Shown: positions 13,216-24,400 of the stretch, piece by piece | Layout of the letters: the number at the start of each line of letters is the position of its first letter | Numbering within the stretch: position 1 is the stretch's first letter | Assembly: GCA_024704765.1 (NCBI GenBank) | Contig: JAKMXF010000110.1 | Coordinates: forward strand, 496,001-560,000 | From: Oopsacas minuta | Taxonomy: Eukaryota > Porifera > Hexactinellida > Lyssacinosida > Leucopsacidae | Direction: 5' to 3' | Length of the DNA: 64,000 nt | The notes under the pieces: model-generated | What the model saw: the letters and a program-made list of their open reading frames with translations, nothing else | Told to the model about the DNA's origin: nothing | The model's database searches: none | Made by a program: the position numbers and the translations under genes

Positions 13216-14047
13216 CTTGGGTTCCAGCCCATAGACATAACGGGAACTCACCTTAATCGAGACACTTTTGCAAGTGTTCTAATTAGGCGGAGTCTACTGT
13301 ATTTCCAACTTTAATTGGGATAAACTGCGTAGTGCCAACGTGTGTAAATTAATTTGGAAATTGTATACAATAGAGTATAGACATTTATTTGTAACTTAAA
13401 ACTTTAGGAAATATTGTTAGTAACAGTATATGTTGTTTTACATTAATTAAGTTAAGCATGGTATCATCCTACATGGATTAAGTAGCAACTTTAGTAATGT
13501 AATGCCCAGATAATATTTCTATTTGCTTCAAGAGTTTGGAAGAAATTTGAATAAAACTATTCCTCAAACTTGTCAGAGACAAATACTATCGTAATACACA
13601 AAAATCTAAGATTTTATGCGTGTGTATTTAGTAATAACTTTGATCAATTGCAGCTGCTCTGTTTCAAGGTGCTATTATCCCAGTTCTTTGACTGGGAAAT
13701 ATTGACTACAACCTTGGATAATTTAGTTATTCTAAAGCAACTACAGTAGTTTGAATCTTGAATATAAACCATGGCTTGAAGGGGATACATTTTAATTACA
13801 CTATTAAACAATTTTGGATGAATCATGGGTCCCAATCAATCTTAGTTAATTAAAATCTAGATTTAATGTGTCATCTTAACTCATTTCCAACATTACTTCA
13901 GACTACAAACCAAATTTTAATGATAATTGTGAATTGTAACAAACAAGTTTATTAATAGTAAAAGCAGTAAACATTTCATACAGTTCATTACATAAGAATA
14001 ACAACTCGTATCTACAGGAATAAAATTCTGGGATATTTGACTCTCAG

Positions 14048-14339
14048 CTATATACTGGCTTGTAATTCAGAATTATTCGGGGTTGTAATCAGTTCTGTCA
14101 GCCCAAGTCTTGCTAAAGTCATGTTAGCACGGAGTTTCTGAATAATAAATGATGCTCCATCCACTATAAAGATCAAATGCTGTAGTGAAATACAGGAACT
14201 CGGATAAGACGTACTACTTCTTGCAACCGAGAAAACTTTGGAATTTTAGGAAAAAAGAGTGGGAAATTTAAGTGTTGCTAAAATTTGATGTTCAGATTCA
14301 TTTCCGATCCTAACATGTATTCAGTAAAATTTCTAATCA

Positions 14340-14397
<58 letters not shown>

Positions 14398-17300
14398 GAC
14401 AGTTTGTTTAAAACAGCAATTACTGGAAGAATATATTCTTCAGCAAAATATTTAGTCTAGTTGGTTTGTAGACAATGTTATGTTGCAATATTTCCATATA
14501 ATTAACTATAATATGTCTATACGAATCAGTCGTAAGTGAGTGTAAATAAACAACAATAAAAGTTCATATTATAGCTTACCGTCTGGTTTAATTAGTCCAT
14601 CCTTTATATACCGAAGATACTGGAAGAACTCACATACGATTGCAATCTAAAAACAGATAACAATCACGTATTTAAATCAAAATATTGATGTGTTACTTAA
14701 TGCCAAAATAGAATATTTATCAGAATTAATTAACTCATCTTATATGGATAATCGCCTTGCAATTCACTACGTGTATATTGTATATGTTTAAACTTTGAAC
14801 TTACTCGTTGTCTTGCTGTTTGATTTATGTAATACCAGTCAGTGTGTTCTGCCATTTTGATTTTGTACTGACAAGGTTGATCTGTGCCGTAGGTTAAGTC
14901 ACATTGGCTATAACACAATAAAAATATTGTTAATATGTTGTGTGTATTTGTTTACATTTTGTATTGTCGTATTAATATTAACAGTGAAGTTCGCTGTCGT
15001 ATTTTGCACGGATTTCCCTTATTAATACACTTGCTATTAGAGCAATTATTTCCAATACAAAATGCACTCTAAGTCTTCGGTGAGTATTTCGAGTCATTTT
15101 CCAACTTAAACAGTTAACTAGAGTTTACTGTACTATTAATAGCCTATTAATATTATTAATATAAATATCGTAAATAACCTTCACCTGTTTTCAAGCGATT
15201 CTGTAGGTAGCTTGCTAATAACTTTCTCCATCATAAATGTATTAGCGTGTATAGCTTCTTGAATTTCATCAGAGAGCTATAACAGGTATGAAAATGTAAC
15301 AATATATTTGTAGTACGTATACAACTTGCTATAACGTAATTTTGCGTAATAAGATCCTAAGTGTCATAATCGAAAAGAGTTGCATTTCCAAATAACGAAT
15401 AATTAATTCTTAAAACACTTTAGTATATATATTGTGTTTGGGATGTATCATATGTTATTCAGGCGTGTTGAAAATTAAAATACGTCAATTCTAATTTGCT
15501 TTTCAATCTTGTGTATTACTTAAATATTTTACAATAATATTTTAGAATAAATAGACAAAGTTATGTCAGCACTTTCGATTCTACGCAATTAGAAATATTG
15601 TGTATAAATAATTACCTCTTCATTTGGGAAGGAGAGACAAGGCTTAACGTCTTGTATGTTGGTCTCAAATATGAGATGAGATGATAATGCTAGAGTAGGC
15701 GACTCCATCCATTCTGCAACCAGCTTACAAAAATTGACAGATTTCTAGAATTAGTGAATGATGATAAATACTAGAGAATTTCGCCTATTAGCTTGTCGTA
15801 TTCCGCAACGAATTTCCTTTGCTAATAAGCAAACTTAGTATGAAAATACGTGCAAATTAAGAGAATATCGCTAATAGGCGAACACCACTGTATCTCAAAA
15901 AATCATTATACTAAATATGTCACCAATGGCATTCCTATTGTACTCTAAGGTTACAAATTACGTTTCTGAACCACAAAATTCCATTGAATAAAATTCCATT
16001 AACCATACCATGATGTCATGCTGTGTGGTGTAATATGCTATGCCATGTTGATCAGCTGATATAGAATCTAATGACTCAATAGCTTTCTCTTCTTTAAGAA
16101 AGGTTGATGAACTCTTAGTTAACCAATTTAGTCTTTTCTTTTTCGAAGGTGTTTGCTTGCCAGAATTAATTCCATTAGAAACTGCACAACTTTTCTCTAA
16201 TTCTATTATTCTCTTTTTCAATGTTTGGGCTTCTTCTTGGAAACATTCTATCTAGAAATTGTTATAAAATTTAATACTGCAATTCTCTCATAATTTACAA
16301 GAAATCTAGTGAAGAACTTAAGAATCCAAGGAAATTTTGAAAATGCCAAGGAACATTCAAGGAAATTATTATAAAGTGTTGTTTAGTATGATATATAAAT
16401 ATAGTAAGGGGGGGATACTGACTTTCATTCCAGAAATATTCAGGAATTATCTCGGGTTAGTACCAAGAAAATAGCAATTATCAGTTAATCCCATATAAGG
16501 TGATAAGCATTATCCAGAATTTGTATGATCAAATTATTTATCAGAGATTACTATGAACTAGTTCAACTATTACGCATAGTTTTACAAAAGTTACGTCTTA
16601 CCCTCAGGAGAGCTTCTTCCAATCTCTTCTCAGCATTCCTTTCTTTCCGTTTGGCTTCATTAACCATCTTGTTCGCTTCCTAATTAGAAATAAGACTATT
16701 TTATCAAATATTAACTGTAACGTGTTATTAATAGCATCTTTCCCTCCAGCCAGAAATAGGAACATCAAAAAAGTATAGAAAATACTAAACAAACCGTAAA
16801 TAAACTCTCTGTTAATTCATTAATCTCATTATCCATGTCTTTTCTGTCTAACATTAGTTTAGAATTCTCTTTGAACTTCGATTCAAGCTCCTACGAGTAA
16901 AGTAATACTGTTACCATACAATCTGTTTACGATCACAATTCTATGTCATACATCCTCTCTGTAATCCATATTACAATATGCTCTGTGGGAACTTATTGAT
17001 TCTTACATTATGTTAATTTCGGTCTGATCCATCCACACAACATTACTGATATTATTATTATTATTTATTAATATTTACTAATTATCCTTGTAATGTTATC
17101 ATAAGGTAACAATTTGTGGCATAAACAGTAAACACATTACATGGCAATATCTTAAAAAGTATTCGTCCATTAATACCATATTTGTGTTCGATAATTACCT
17201 CTCTCTTCCTCTTGCAATGCTGAAGAGATAATAATTGAGAGAGAGTTTATAGGGTAGACTTGTCCGTTCCGTTTCATAATATAGGGGGGGACTAACTACG

Positions 17301-17677
17301 TGTTCTCCGATTAAACCGAAATTTGAAATAGATGGCACTCTATTGAGAGCACAAACTCAATTTATACTGAAAGATCAGTATATACAAATGATAAATTCTT
17401 TCAAATCATTTCTAATAAAATGTCTTACCTTTCTGAGACGTTTAATTTCTCCTTCCAACTCTTCTTCTCTAAAACTAGTGTGACTCTGATTGCTTTCCGC
17501 CGGTGAGGGCAATCTCAATCCATTTGGCGGTAGAATAATCTGGTCAGAATCATCTGAACCTCCTCTAGAATGTGAATTCGAATGAGGACTGTCGTCATCT
17601 GAAGTGTTCACCTCGCAAGAGAGTATAGAAGGTAGACAAGGAGCGCTTGTTGAGAGAGGCGATTGTGCGATAGACAT
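14048..17677 (-). CDS. RAB3IP: Rabin8/RAB3IP-like Sec2-family Rab GEF, 10 exons, 397 aa
   Basis: Exons in transcript order: 17429-17677, 17199-17219, 16795-16890, 16602-16679, 16009-16251, 15616-15744, 15185-15276, 14805-14907, 14580-14646, 14048-14163. The sum is 398 codons with the frame kept throughout. The family activates Rab8/Rab3-type GTPases for exocytic and ciliary traffic. The Sec2 coiled-coil GEF core is seen at about residues 75-150, including SLFTEANKMVNEAKRKE (vertebrate SLFEEAHKMVREAN). The C-terminal Rabin8 domain is clear: CQYKIKM, WYYINQTARQR, FFQYLRYIKDGLIKPDVD and LRANMTLARLG. The N-terminus is Ser-rich and low complexity. Exon 2 is only 21 nt, encoding HCKRKRE, which keeps the heptad register. 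It cannot be told from the sequence whether RAB3IP or RAB3IL1 is the closer orthologue. Confidence 0.9.
14339..14399. repeat. (CAGA)n microsatellite in the last Rabin8-like intron
   Basis: About 14 uninterrupted CAGA tetranucleotides lie between the last two exons. Length polymorphism would be expected. Confidence 0.9.
14982..15130. mobile_element. Family C MITE in Rabin8-like intron
   Basis: It starts CAGTGAAGTTCGCTGTCGTA and ends AGAGTTTACTG, flanked by TA at 14980-14981 and 15131-15132. The interior is typical of family C (CGGATTTCCCTTATTAATAC, GAGCAATTATTTCC). Confidence 0.65.
15771..15890. mobile_element. Family C MITE, 120 bp
   Basis: The ends AGAATTTCGCCTATTAGC and GCTAATAGGCGAACACCACTG are inverted repeats with flanking TA. 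It is in the intron between two Rabin8-like exons. Confidence 0.75.
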
Positions 17678-18651
17678 TTTAGTTGAATCTTATAAGCAAC
17701 TTACTGTTTGATACATATTTTATACTAATGGACTGATCTATATGGTATGACTTGTAATATATTCATATAGCAAGGCTACTAGCATAATAGTTGTGGAATA
17801 TGCAAATGCACGTCTAAAGGTTATAACGGACAGTGATCATGTGCTATTTTATACGGCAAGGGCGTAATCATAAAGCTACTTGCTTAATTAGCCACCCGCT
17901 GGAATTATGAAAGTTATCGATATTGGATATTGTGAGTTCATATTTAGAGAGTTGGAGATATTTGTGAATCCTTTGGAATTGAGGTATTTCTATGAAATAG
18001 AATACTTCTTTTTATTTTGGTTTCCATTCAGTAATAATTATTGAACAATTTGAAATATCTCGAATTCATGTACCATTAGTTGCTAAAGTATTTGCAGTTG
18101 GAATTTATAGAATCTTTCAATAAGGTTTCTGATAGCCGTACACTCGCGCCAACACCATACTCAGTGATAAATTCTAGGCGCTAGCCCCGCTTTTATTGAT
18201 CAGATGAAACTTATGAATTCCAACTAATCCACAACTGGTTTTGAGTTATTTAGAGTGGTGGAACTTTTTGCCACAATTGCTTGTGGCTCAACCACTTTAC
18301 ATGTCTATATCTCCAAAGCTATGTCCGTTTTATATGTCAAGTACGTCAATGTGCCCTCTTCTCAAAAAGTGAGTCTTGGACAATTCTCCCATCATAACAT
18401 GGCCGGTTCGGTTGGCCAGGTTTCAATCAGTCCAAATTTTCGACTGCTACTAGAAATAGTATTAGTCATCCGTAGCATATTTGCATGCTTGGTTACTCCA
18501 TATATTTTGTATAGGTTGACTTGACCAACTGAATTCTGCTTGTCATGGCCTTACATAACTATGCTATACGTACTAGGCCACAAATTTGTGCATACCATAC
18601 ATTCCAATACTCCAATCTTATCATATTAGCACCTGGCAATCAGTTTGTAAA
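17678..18651. promoter_or_regulatory. Divergent promoter interval between Rabin8-like and LYAR genes
   Basis: The two start codons (17677 on minus, 18652 on plus) face away from each other across 974 bp. This interval must hold both promoters unless distal exons exist. I see no clear TATA box or other defined motif. An open frame at 18255-18524 has no family features. Confidence 0.45.
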
Positions 18652-20116
18652 ATGGTAGTATTTGCATGTAATAATTGTGGAGATAGTCTAAAGAAAAATC
18701 AAGTAGAGAGACATGCATTACAGTCACGAGGCTGTAATAGTTTCTCCTGTATGGACTGCTGTAAAGACTTTAATCTACAGAGTTATAAGGCACACACTAG
18801 TTGTGTTTCTGAAGCTCAGAGGTATCAAGGAGCTCTATACGAGGGACCCGAGGATGGAGAGAGTAAGGGCGCAAAGAAACAGAAGATATGGTTTGAGGTA
18901 CAGTTAACTCCTGTTATATCGGAATACCCACTTCGAGATCAAAAATGTACAATATGGCCCCAAACCTTCAAATATCATCGATTTTTATCGAATTTCGCAT
19001 ATTTATAAGTAATTATCACGGCTCTTTGAGCTTCGACATTACGGGAGTTGACAGTTACAATATTGTATATTTTGTCTTATCAATCATTGTTATTATTTCC
19101 CTTTTTTAGCAAGTAAAGCAGTCGATAGAAAGTTCACAACATCTGAGCCCTAGAGTATCATCTCTACTCTCTGCTATTGCTGACTATCCTAACGTTCCTA
19201 GAAAGCAGAAAAAGTTTGAGGTAAGTTCAGTAAGAGTCTGTTTATATTATCCAGTTTGAATACATGTCCGTTTAGAATTTTGTTGGCAACAGTTTGAGAG
19301 AAAGGAATCCTAAAATTATCCAGCAAGTGTGGGAAGCTTTTTCTGGACAGTCAAAAGTAAGATTTATGTAGATTTATCCAATTCGTAAGTATTTATGTTA
19401 CTCCAGTTAGTGAGGTTGGCAATATTCTGGATGTTTAGACACCCAATGACTTCTAGTTATTGCCCTGGGGTCTGATAGTGCCCCTGAAGTTTCCCCGTCA
19501 GCTATAGTATCATCTCACTTTGTCGAATTTAGATACAGTGGATGCCGGCTACAAGAACCCGCTTGTGACTTGTGAGTATAATAAATGCTCTTATAACCGG
19601 CATAAATATACAGGAATATATGGGAACCCTTTTTCAGAGGATGGTGTTTATAACCGCCATGTTCTTATACCCGATATCTATAGCATTTCATTTTAGACTG
19701 ATACATTGGAGAAAGATTCGATAACGAAATTTCCTGAACAAAATGAGTCTATCATAGAAAGACAAGAATTATTACATAAGGAAGATGATACTATTATTTC
19801 AGCGGAGGAGGATGTTAAGATTAAAAAGAAGAAGAAGAAACGAAGAAGAGATGAAACTGAAACTGAAACTAAGCAACTTTATGAAGACAATTCAGAAAAT
19901 TTGATTCAAGAATCTACTTTACCAGATTCAACTACAATCGATGAAGAACCAAGGATTAAAAGTAAGAAATCAAAGCGAAGCCGAAATGAGATTGAAACTC
20001 CGAATGAAATAGAAATATTAGGAGAAAAGAGAATTAAATTTGAAGATTCTGAAGTGAAACTTAAAAAGAAGAAAAGAAAACATAAACACTTGAAGCAAGA
20101 CTTAGAAATTATTTAG
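18652..20116 (+). CDS. LYAR: LYAR-like zinc-finger nucleolar protein, 4 exons, 285 aa
   Basis: Exons: 18652-18897, 19110-19220, 19276-19356, 19697-20116; the sum is 286 codons. LYAR is a nucleolar protein linked to ribosome biogenesis and growth control. The N-terminus (MVVFACNNCGDSLKK, CNSFSCMDC, SYKAHTSC) is the paired C2HC LYAR zinc finger, residues 1-60. Exons 2-3 match the conserved downstream block (SPRVSSLLSAI..YPNVPRK; NFVGNSLRERNPKIIQQVWE). The last exon is Lys/Glu-rich with repeated KKKKKK-type nuclear or nucleolar signals. The C-terminal globular segment of vertebrate LYAR is not seen, so this is a short form. Intron 1 begins with a family B MITE that supplies donor bases (GTACAG); intron 3 carries another element. 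FYCO1 follows in the same direction. Confidence 0.9.
18901..19054. mobile_element. Family B MITE at the 5' splice site of LYAR intron 1
   Basis: TA (18899-18900) then CAGTTAACTCCTGTTATATC at the left and CTTCGACATTACGGGAGTTGAC at the right. The exon ends at 18897 and the donor GTACAG spans 18898-18903. The first base is host, TA is the target site, and CAG belongs to the element. Confidence 0.8.
19536..19680. mobile_element. Family F MITE in LYAR intron 3
   Basis: It begins CAGTGGATGCCGGCTACAAG after TA, and its right end reads GTTCTTATACCCGATATC followed by TA, an imperfect inverted repeat. The interior repeats related motifs (CTTATAACCGGC, TTATAACCGCC). Confidence 0.55.
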
Positions 20117-20267
20117 TAATATTTCTAGAAACTTCTTTGAAATTACAGTACAGCAAATTACCAACTATTCTGTCAAACTTGAAGATAAACGATTTATACT
20201 TGTTTTGATGCTACTTTATGCGATATTAAAATTTCAAATATTTCTACATTCTCTCAAATTATCCCAC

Positions 20268-20333
20268 CTCCTGCTGTCGTCCGTCGACCACTAAGAGGTC
20301 CATGTAACCTAGGTTAGGAACCGCTACTCTAGT
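20268..20333 (-). mobile_element. Family J hAT-type repeat, partial
   Basis: The reverse complement starts AGCGGTTCCTAACC and contains CGACGGACGACAGCAGGAGG, matching the copies at 20761 and 29942. One end only. Confidence 0.5.
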
Positions 20334-20760
20334 TAACTAAAAACACTTCTGATTTTAACTGTATACTCAGCTGTAGATCTTTTCGCAGGTAAATATTGCG
20401 ATTGTCTGCGTTACCAAAACATTTATAGATTTGAGAATTGCAGATTATTGTCTGTCACTGAAAGAGCATTTACTTAAGTAATTACAATTTATCAGATTTT
20501 GCTAATTATAACTACAATTTACATAATTGATTTGTCAATTGAATGATTTGTATCCTCCATAGCTATATAGCTAATCCCTCAAGGTTAGATTACATCATGC
20601 TGAACCTTTGTATTAATAATCAGAAGCTATTCAATTGTAATATGAAGTTTCACAACAATTGTATCATATAAAAGACTTTATTATAGTTCTTCTATGATTG
20701 TAATTGTATTGTGGTATAATTACAGGACATATGTAATATAGTAGAGAACTAGTTAATTCA

Positions 20761-20908
20761 TCGGTTCCAAGCCCGAGTTCATGGCATGGCCTCTTTCGTG
20801 GTACACGGACGACAGCAGAGGGTCCACAGGATTTCAGAAATTGTATTGCAGTCTATAGGAGAGTGTCAGAGCGGGTCCACCGGTGAAAACGGTTGGGAAC
20901 GTTTGATA
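20761..20908 (+). mobile_element. Family J hAT-type repeat
   Basis: The left end TCGGTTCCAAGCC and the right end GTGAAAACGGTTGGGAACG are inverted, with GGTACACGGACGACAGCAG in the interior. No clear 8-bp target duplication was seen. Confidence 0.5.
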
Positions 20909-21471
20909 TAATCTATTACAGTAATGTTATACACATAGTACTATAATATAGTTATTGTGTATCTGATTTGTCTCAGCCTGTTTGTATGAAATGCCTTATG
21001 ATTATGACAATAGTATTCTAGACCACACAGATATAACCACAGAGATACTGCCAGTATACAATTATACACATAATATATTAACAATACATTATCGTTATCA
21101 GTACACATACATAATGAGAGCCTAATTGGTGGACATAGTTACATTCATTGTTTCTGAGATGAATACATCTACGTATCTTATATGCGGCCTGTTTTGAGAA
21201 GTATGTATATACTTAGACTCCGCTTCGGATCACTTGTCCAGAAATAGAACCATACAAATAGTTACTTCGGTAAATTGTTGCGTTTTGGCGAGTCTTTGAA
21301 CCAAAAATAGTAGTATTTGCCTTTAGGTCACTCTCTAAGAAAACATTTATCCATCGTATCGCTGGATGTCTTCACTAGTATAATACAAAAACTTATTACC
21401 TTATATGGTCATTAAAATACGTTACAATATGTTTATTAGCAAAATTTCCTACAACCACATAGCTTTACAGT

Positions 21472-24400
21472 ATGGATGAGGCTAAGGACTTGATGGGGAG
21501 ATTAGAGAGAGGTGTAATGCTATGTAGAGGAGTATTTGAAGAGTGTGGTACACAACCATTGAATGATAGTAAGTCAGAAGTATTGGAAGTATGTGAATGT
21601 ATTGAAGATATACTCAAGTACAGAATTAAGTGAGTTCTTAAGTTGTAATTCAGCATATACACTATACAGCCAACTGCCGTAATATCAAACCCGGATATAT
21701 GGAAACCTGAAATTGTGCGAGTATAGCACAAACCGTCAAAAAGTAGCATATATTTAATTTTAGTAACTATTAACCAAGTGTCTGTCTTATCCGAGTTCTA
21801 TTTTATGTTTGTTTAGAGATAACTCATCAACTTGTGGAGAAGATAAGGACTATTGGAATTTCTTAAGTGAGAGTCTTGCTCATACAACTAATTCTCCAGG
21901 CTTTGCTAGAGTTAATAAGGCTGTAGTTACAGTATCTAGTCTCACTCACTTAGAAACTCCTCTTGGTAAGGGGAGAGCACTTATTAGATGGGCACTGATG
22001 TATAAGATGCTAGCTGGTGAGTATACCTACATTCCTTGAAAGGAATTATGTGTCGCAGCCTATGTGAGAGGGTGTTCAATTCCTTGTTCTATACTACCCT
22101 TATCTCCCTATAGAGGTTATACAGCATGCGTTAGATGACTCCAGCTATGTCAATAACTGGTACATAGAGGATTCTATTATGCTAGATAATGCATACACTA
22201 ATCAGCTGATTCAATTCTTAGTAGACCTACAAGAAATACAATTCCATCTGCCATCACATGGACACGATCTGGATTCTCATTGGCCAACACAAACCAATCC
22301 ATATGACGTCATATTAGTTAACGGTAGCTTGAGGATTTCTTCTAGTGATGTACCTGATAGACCCAGTACTCCTGTACCCAAGCAGGTACCCCCTCCTCAT
22401 TCTCACAGGTTCATTTAATTATTTAATTACGTAATTGATATTACAGTATACTCCGATTAATCAAATAAGGTCTATGCGTTACGAGCGTAATGAATTGGAA
22501 CACTAATTTTAACACTGCATTTTATCAAATGCTGACAAAAATTTGTCATTTTTTACACTTTTTGAATGTTCAGAAAATGAAAATTCGCCTGCCATATTCG
22601 GCTTAGGACCTGACCATTTTGACTCAAATATCCAAAATATAGCTACAGGTGTTGGCCGATTTACCAGAGTGATTTAACATTGAATACATGGTTTTGTTTC
22701 CGGCAAAGTGACCCGATAACCCAATGCCTCTAATTTATATTCCTTTCTACACAGTAATTAGGAAAATTTGTCTACCATTATTATTCCTATTCTATATTAA
22801 TGTTATGAATTCTTTAGTGTCCCCTGTTTGAGTCATGATACATCTCTGGACTCAATTGCTCTTGAAATGAGTATTCCTTCAGAGATCAGATTAGTCACTT
22901 CTACTCTAAAAGACCTTAAGTTACTAATAAATTCTATCTATGAGAAAGCATTAACTACTGAGATAGAACCTCCTGCACAGTATAACCACGTCAGAAGGTA
23001 ATACGTAGCTATTATTAATTATTGATTTTATTTCAGTGAAAGGTGTTAAAATGTTATTAATCACTATCAGGTGTGAAAATAAGTTTAGGCAAAGCCTAAT
23101 ACCGCTCTTGCCTATAGAACATCTCCCCTATAAGAGATGGTATTCAGTGTTGTTCGCCTAATAGCAAAATTATCAAAGGAAATTCGTGCTAAATTCTACT
23201 TGATAATAATCGAACACCATTGTAACTAGAAATCTGTATTTGTTTACATTTAGGAATACCCTCGCTCATGCATCTCTCGGGTCTAAGGCCCGTATCCACA
23301 CGAGGTCTGGAGTGACTGGAGTAGAGACAGCTTCAAAGCTAGACAGACTAGAGACGATATTGACTAGATTAGCAGAGAAAGAGGATACTAGAGATGAGAT
23401 ACATCTTCTTGAGAAGAGCAAGTTAGATCTTGAAGAAGACCTCAGGAGAAGTAAGAATAGAAATCTAGATTTACAGCTTCAGGTAACAATAATTATTATT
23501 CACTTTAAGTACAAAATGCATGTTAGAGACGCGGAACAATGCTACCGTTTGTGAAAGGTTCATTTCTGTGGGATAAGAAATTCGTTCCATACTTTTCACT
23601 CCGTTTCCACAGGCCTCGCTTGTTGAGGTTACACTGTAGTATTTTGTCAATTTATCTAAAGATTGTATTGTATATATTTGCCATTATTTAGTTGACAGAG
23701 ACACTGAATCAATCAGAAACTTCTGATGCAGAACTACTACAAGAATTAGGAGAGTTACAAGAAGCACTGAGACAAGCACAAGACGCAGAGCAACATACAC
23801 TTAGTGTATACAGACAACTAGAGCAACAGCTTAATGAGAGAGAAGTAGAGTTTGAGATTAATCAGGAACTACTTACACAAGCTGATATGGAGAGAAATGA
23901 TCTTAAAGAGAGGTATATTTATATGCAAGAAGAGCTAGAGGAGAAGTGCTTTCAACTTGATGAGGTACATATTATCTTTATATTGTAGAGAGTAATACTT
24001 TATTTGTCTCATTCAGTTAACAGACGAGCTCAACTCTATGCAAGGAGGCGAGCAGATCAGTGAAGACATAGAGGTAGAACATCCCGCTAATTCCAGTAGT
24101 AACGGTATTCTAATACAGGATTTACAAGATTCATTAAACGATAAGGAAGGAGAGCTAACTAGGTCTAGGAAGGAACAGCAGCAAATGAATACTGTTATAC
24201 AAGCTATGAGAGATGAGAGAGGGAGACTGCAGAAGGAATGTTTGGAATTGAGAGCTCAATTGCCTGCTTTAGAGAAGAAGAATAAGGAGAAAGATGGTGA
24301 GTAATGATTACCTAATGTATTACTTAGTATAGCGTAACCTAGTATAGAAACACCCCGTTTGAAGAAATTACACTATATATGGTATAGCGAATTTGGCAAT

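Larger units (their letters stand above)
12260..14047. other. Gap between CPT1 start and the Rabin8-like gene end
   Basis: Contains the presumed CPT1 promoter/5' leader, a family B MITE (12303-12455) and a repeat with an ACGTTACG-type motif (about 13080-13215) that resembles one at 44455-44600 in the opposite orientation. I see no gene here. Confidence 0.6.
20117..21471. other. LYAR-FYCO1 intergenic region
   Basis: Contains two head-to-head hAT-type family J repeats (20268-20333, 20761-20908). Otherwise it is AT-rich without a recognisable gene. The FYCO1 promoter presumably lies at its right end. Confidence 0.55.

Noticed and set aside
18255-18524. 89-codon frame between the Rabin8-like and LYAR genes
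   Set aside because: No homology features or splice context; lies in the shared promoter interval.
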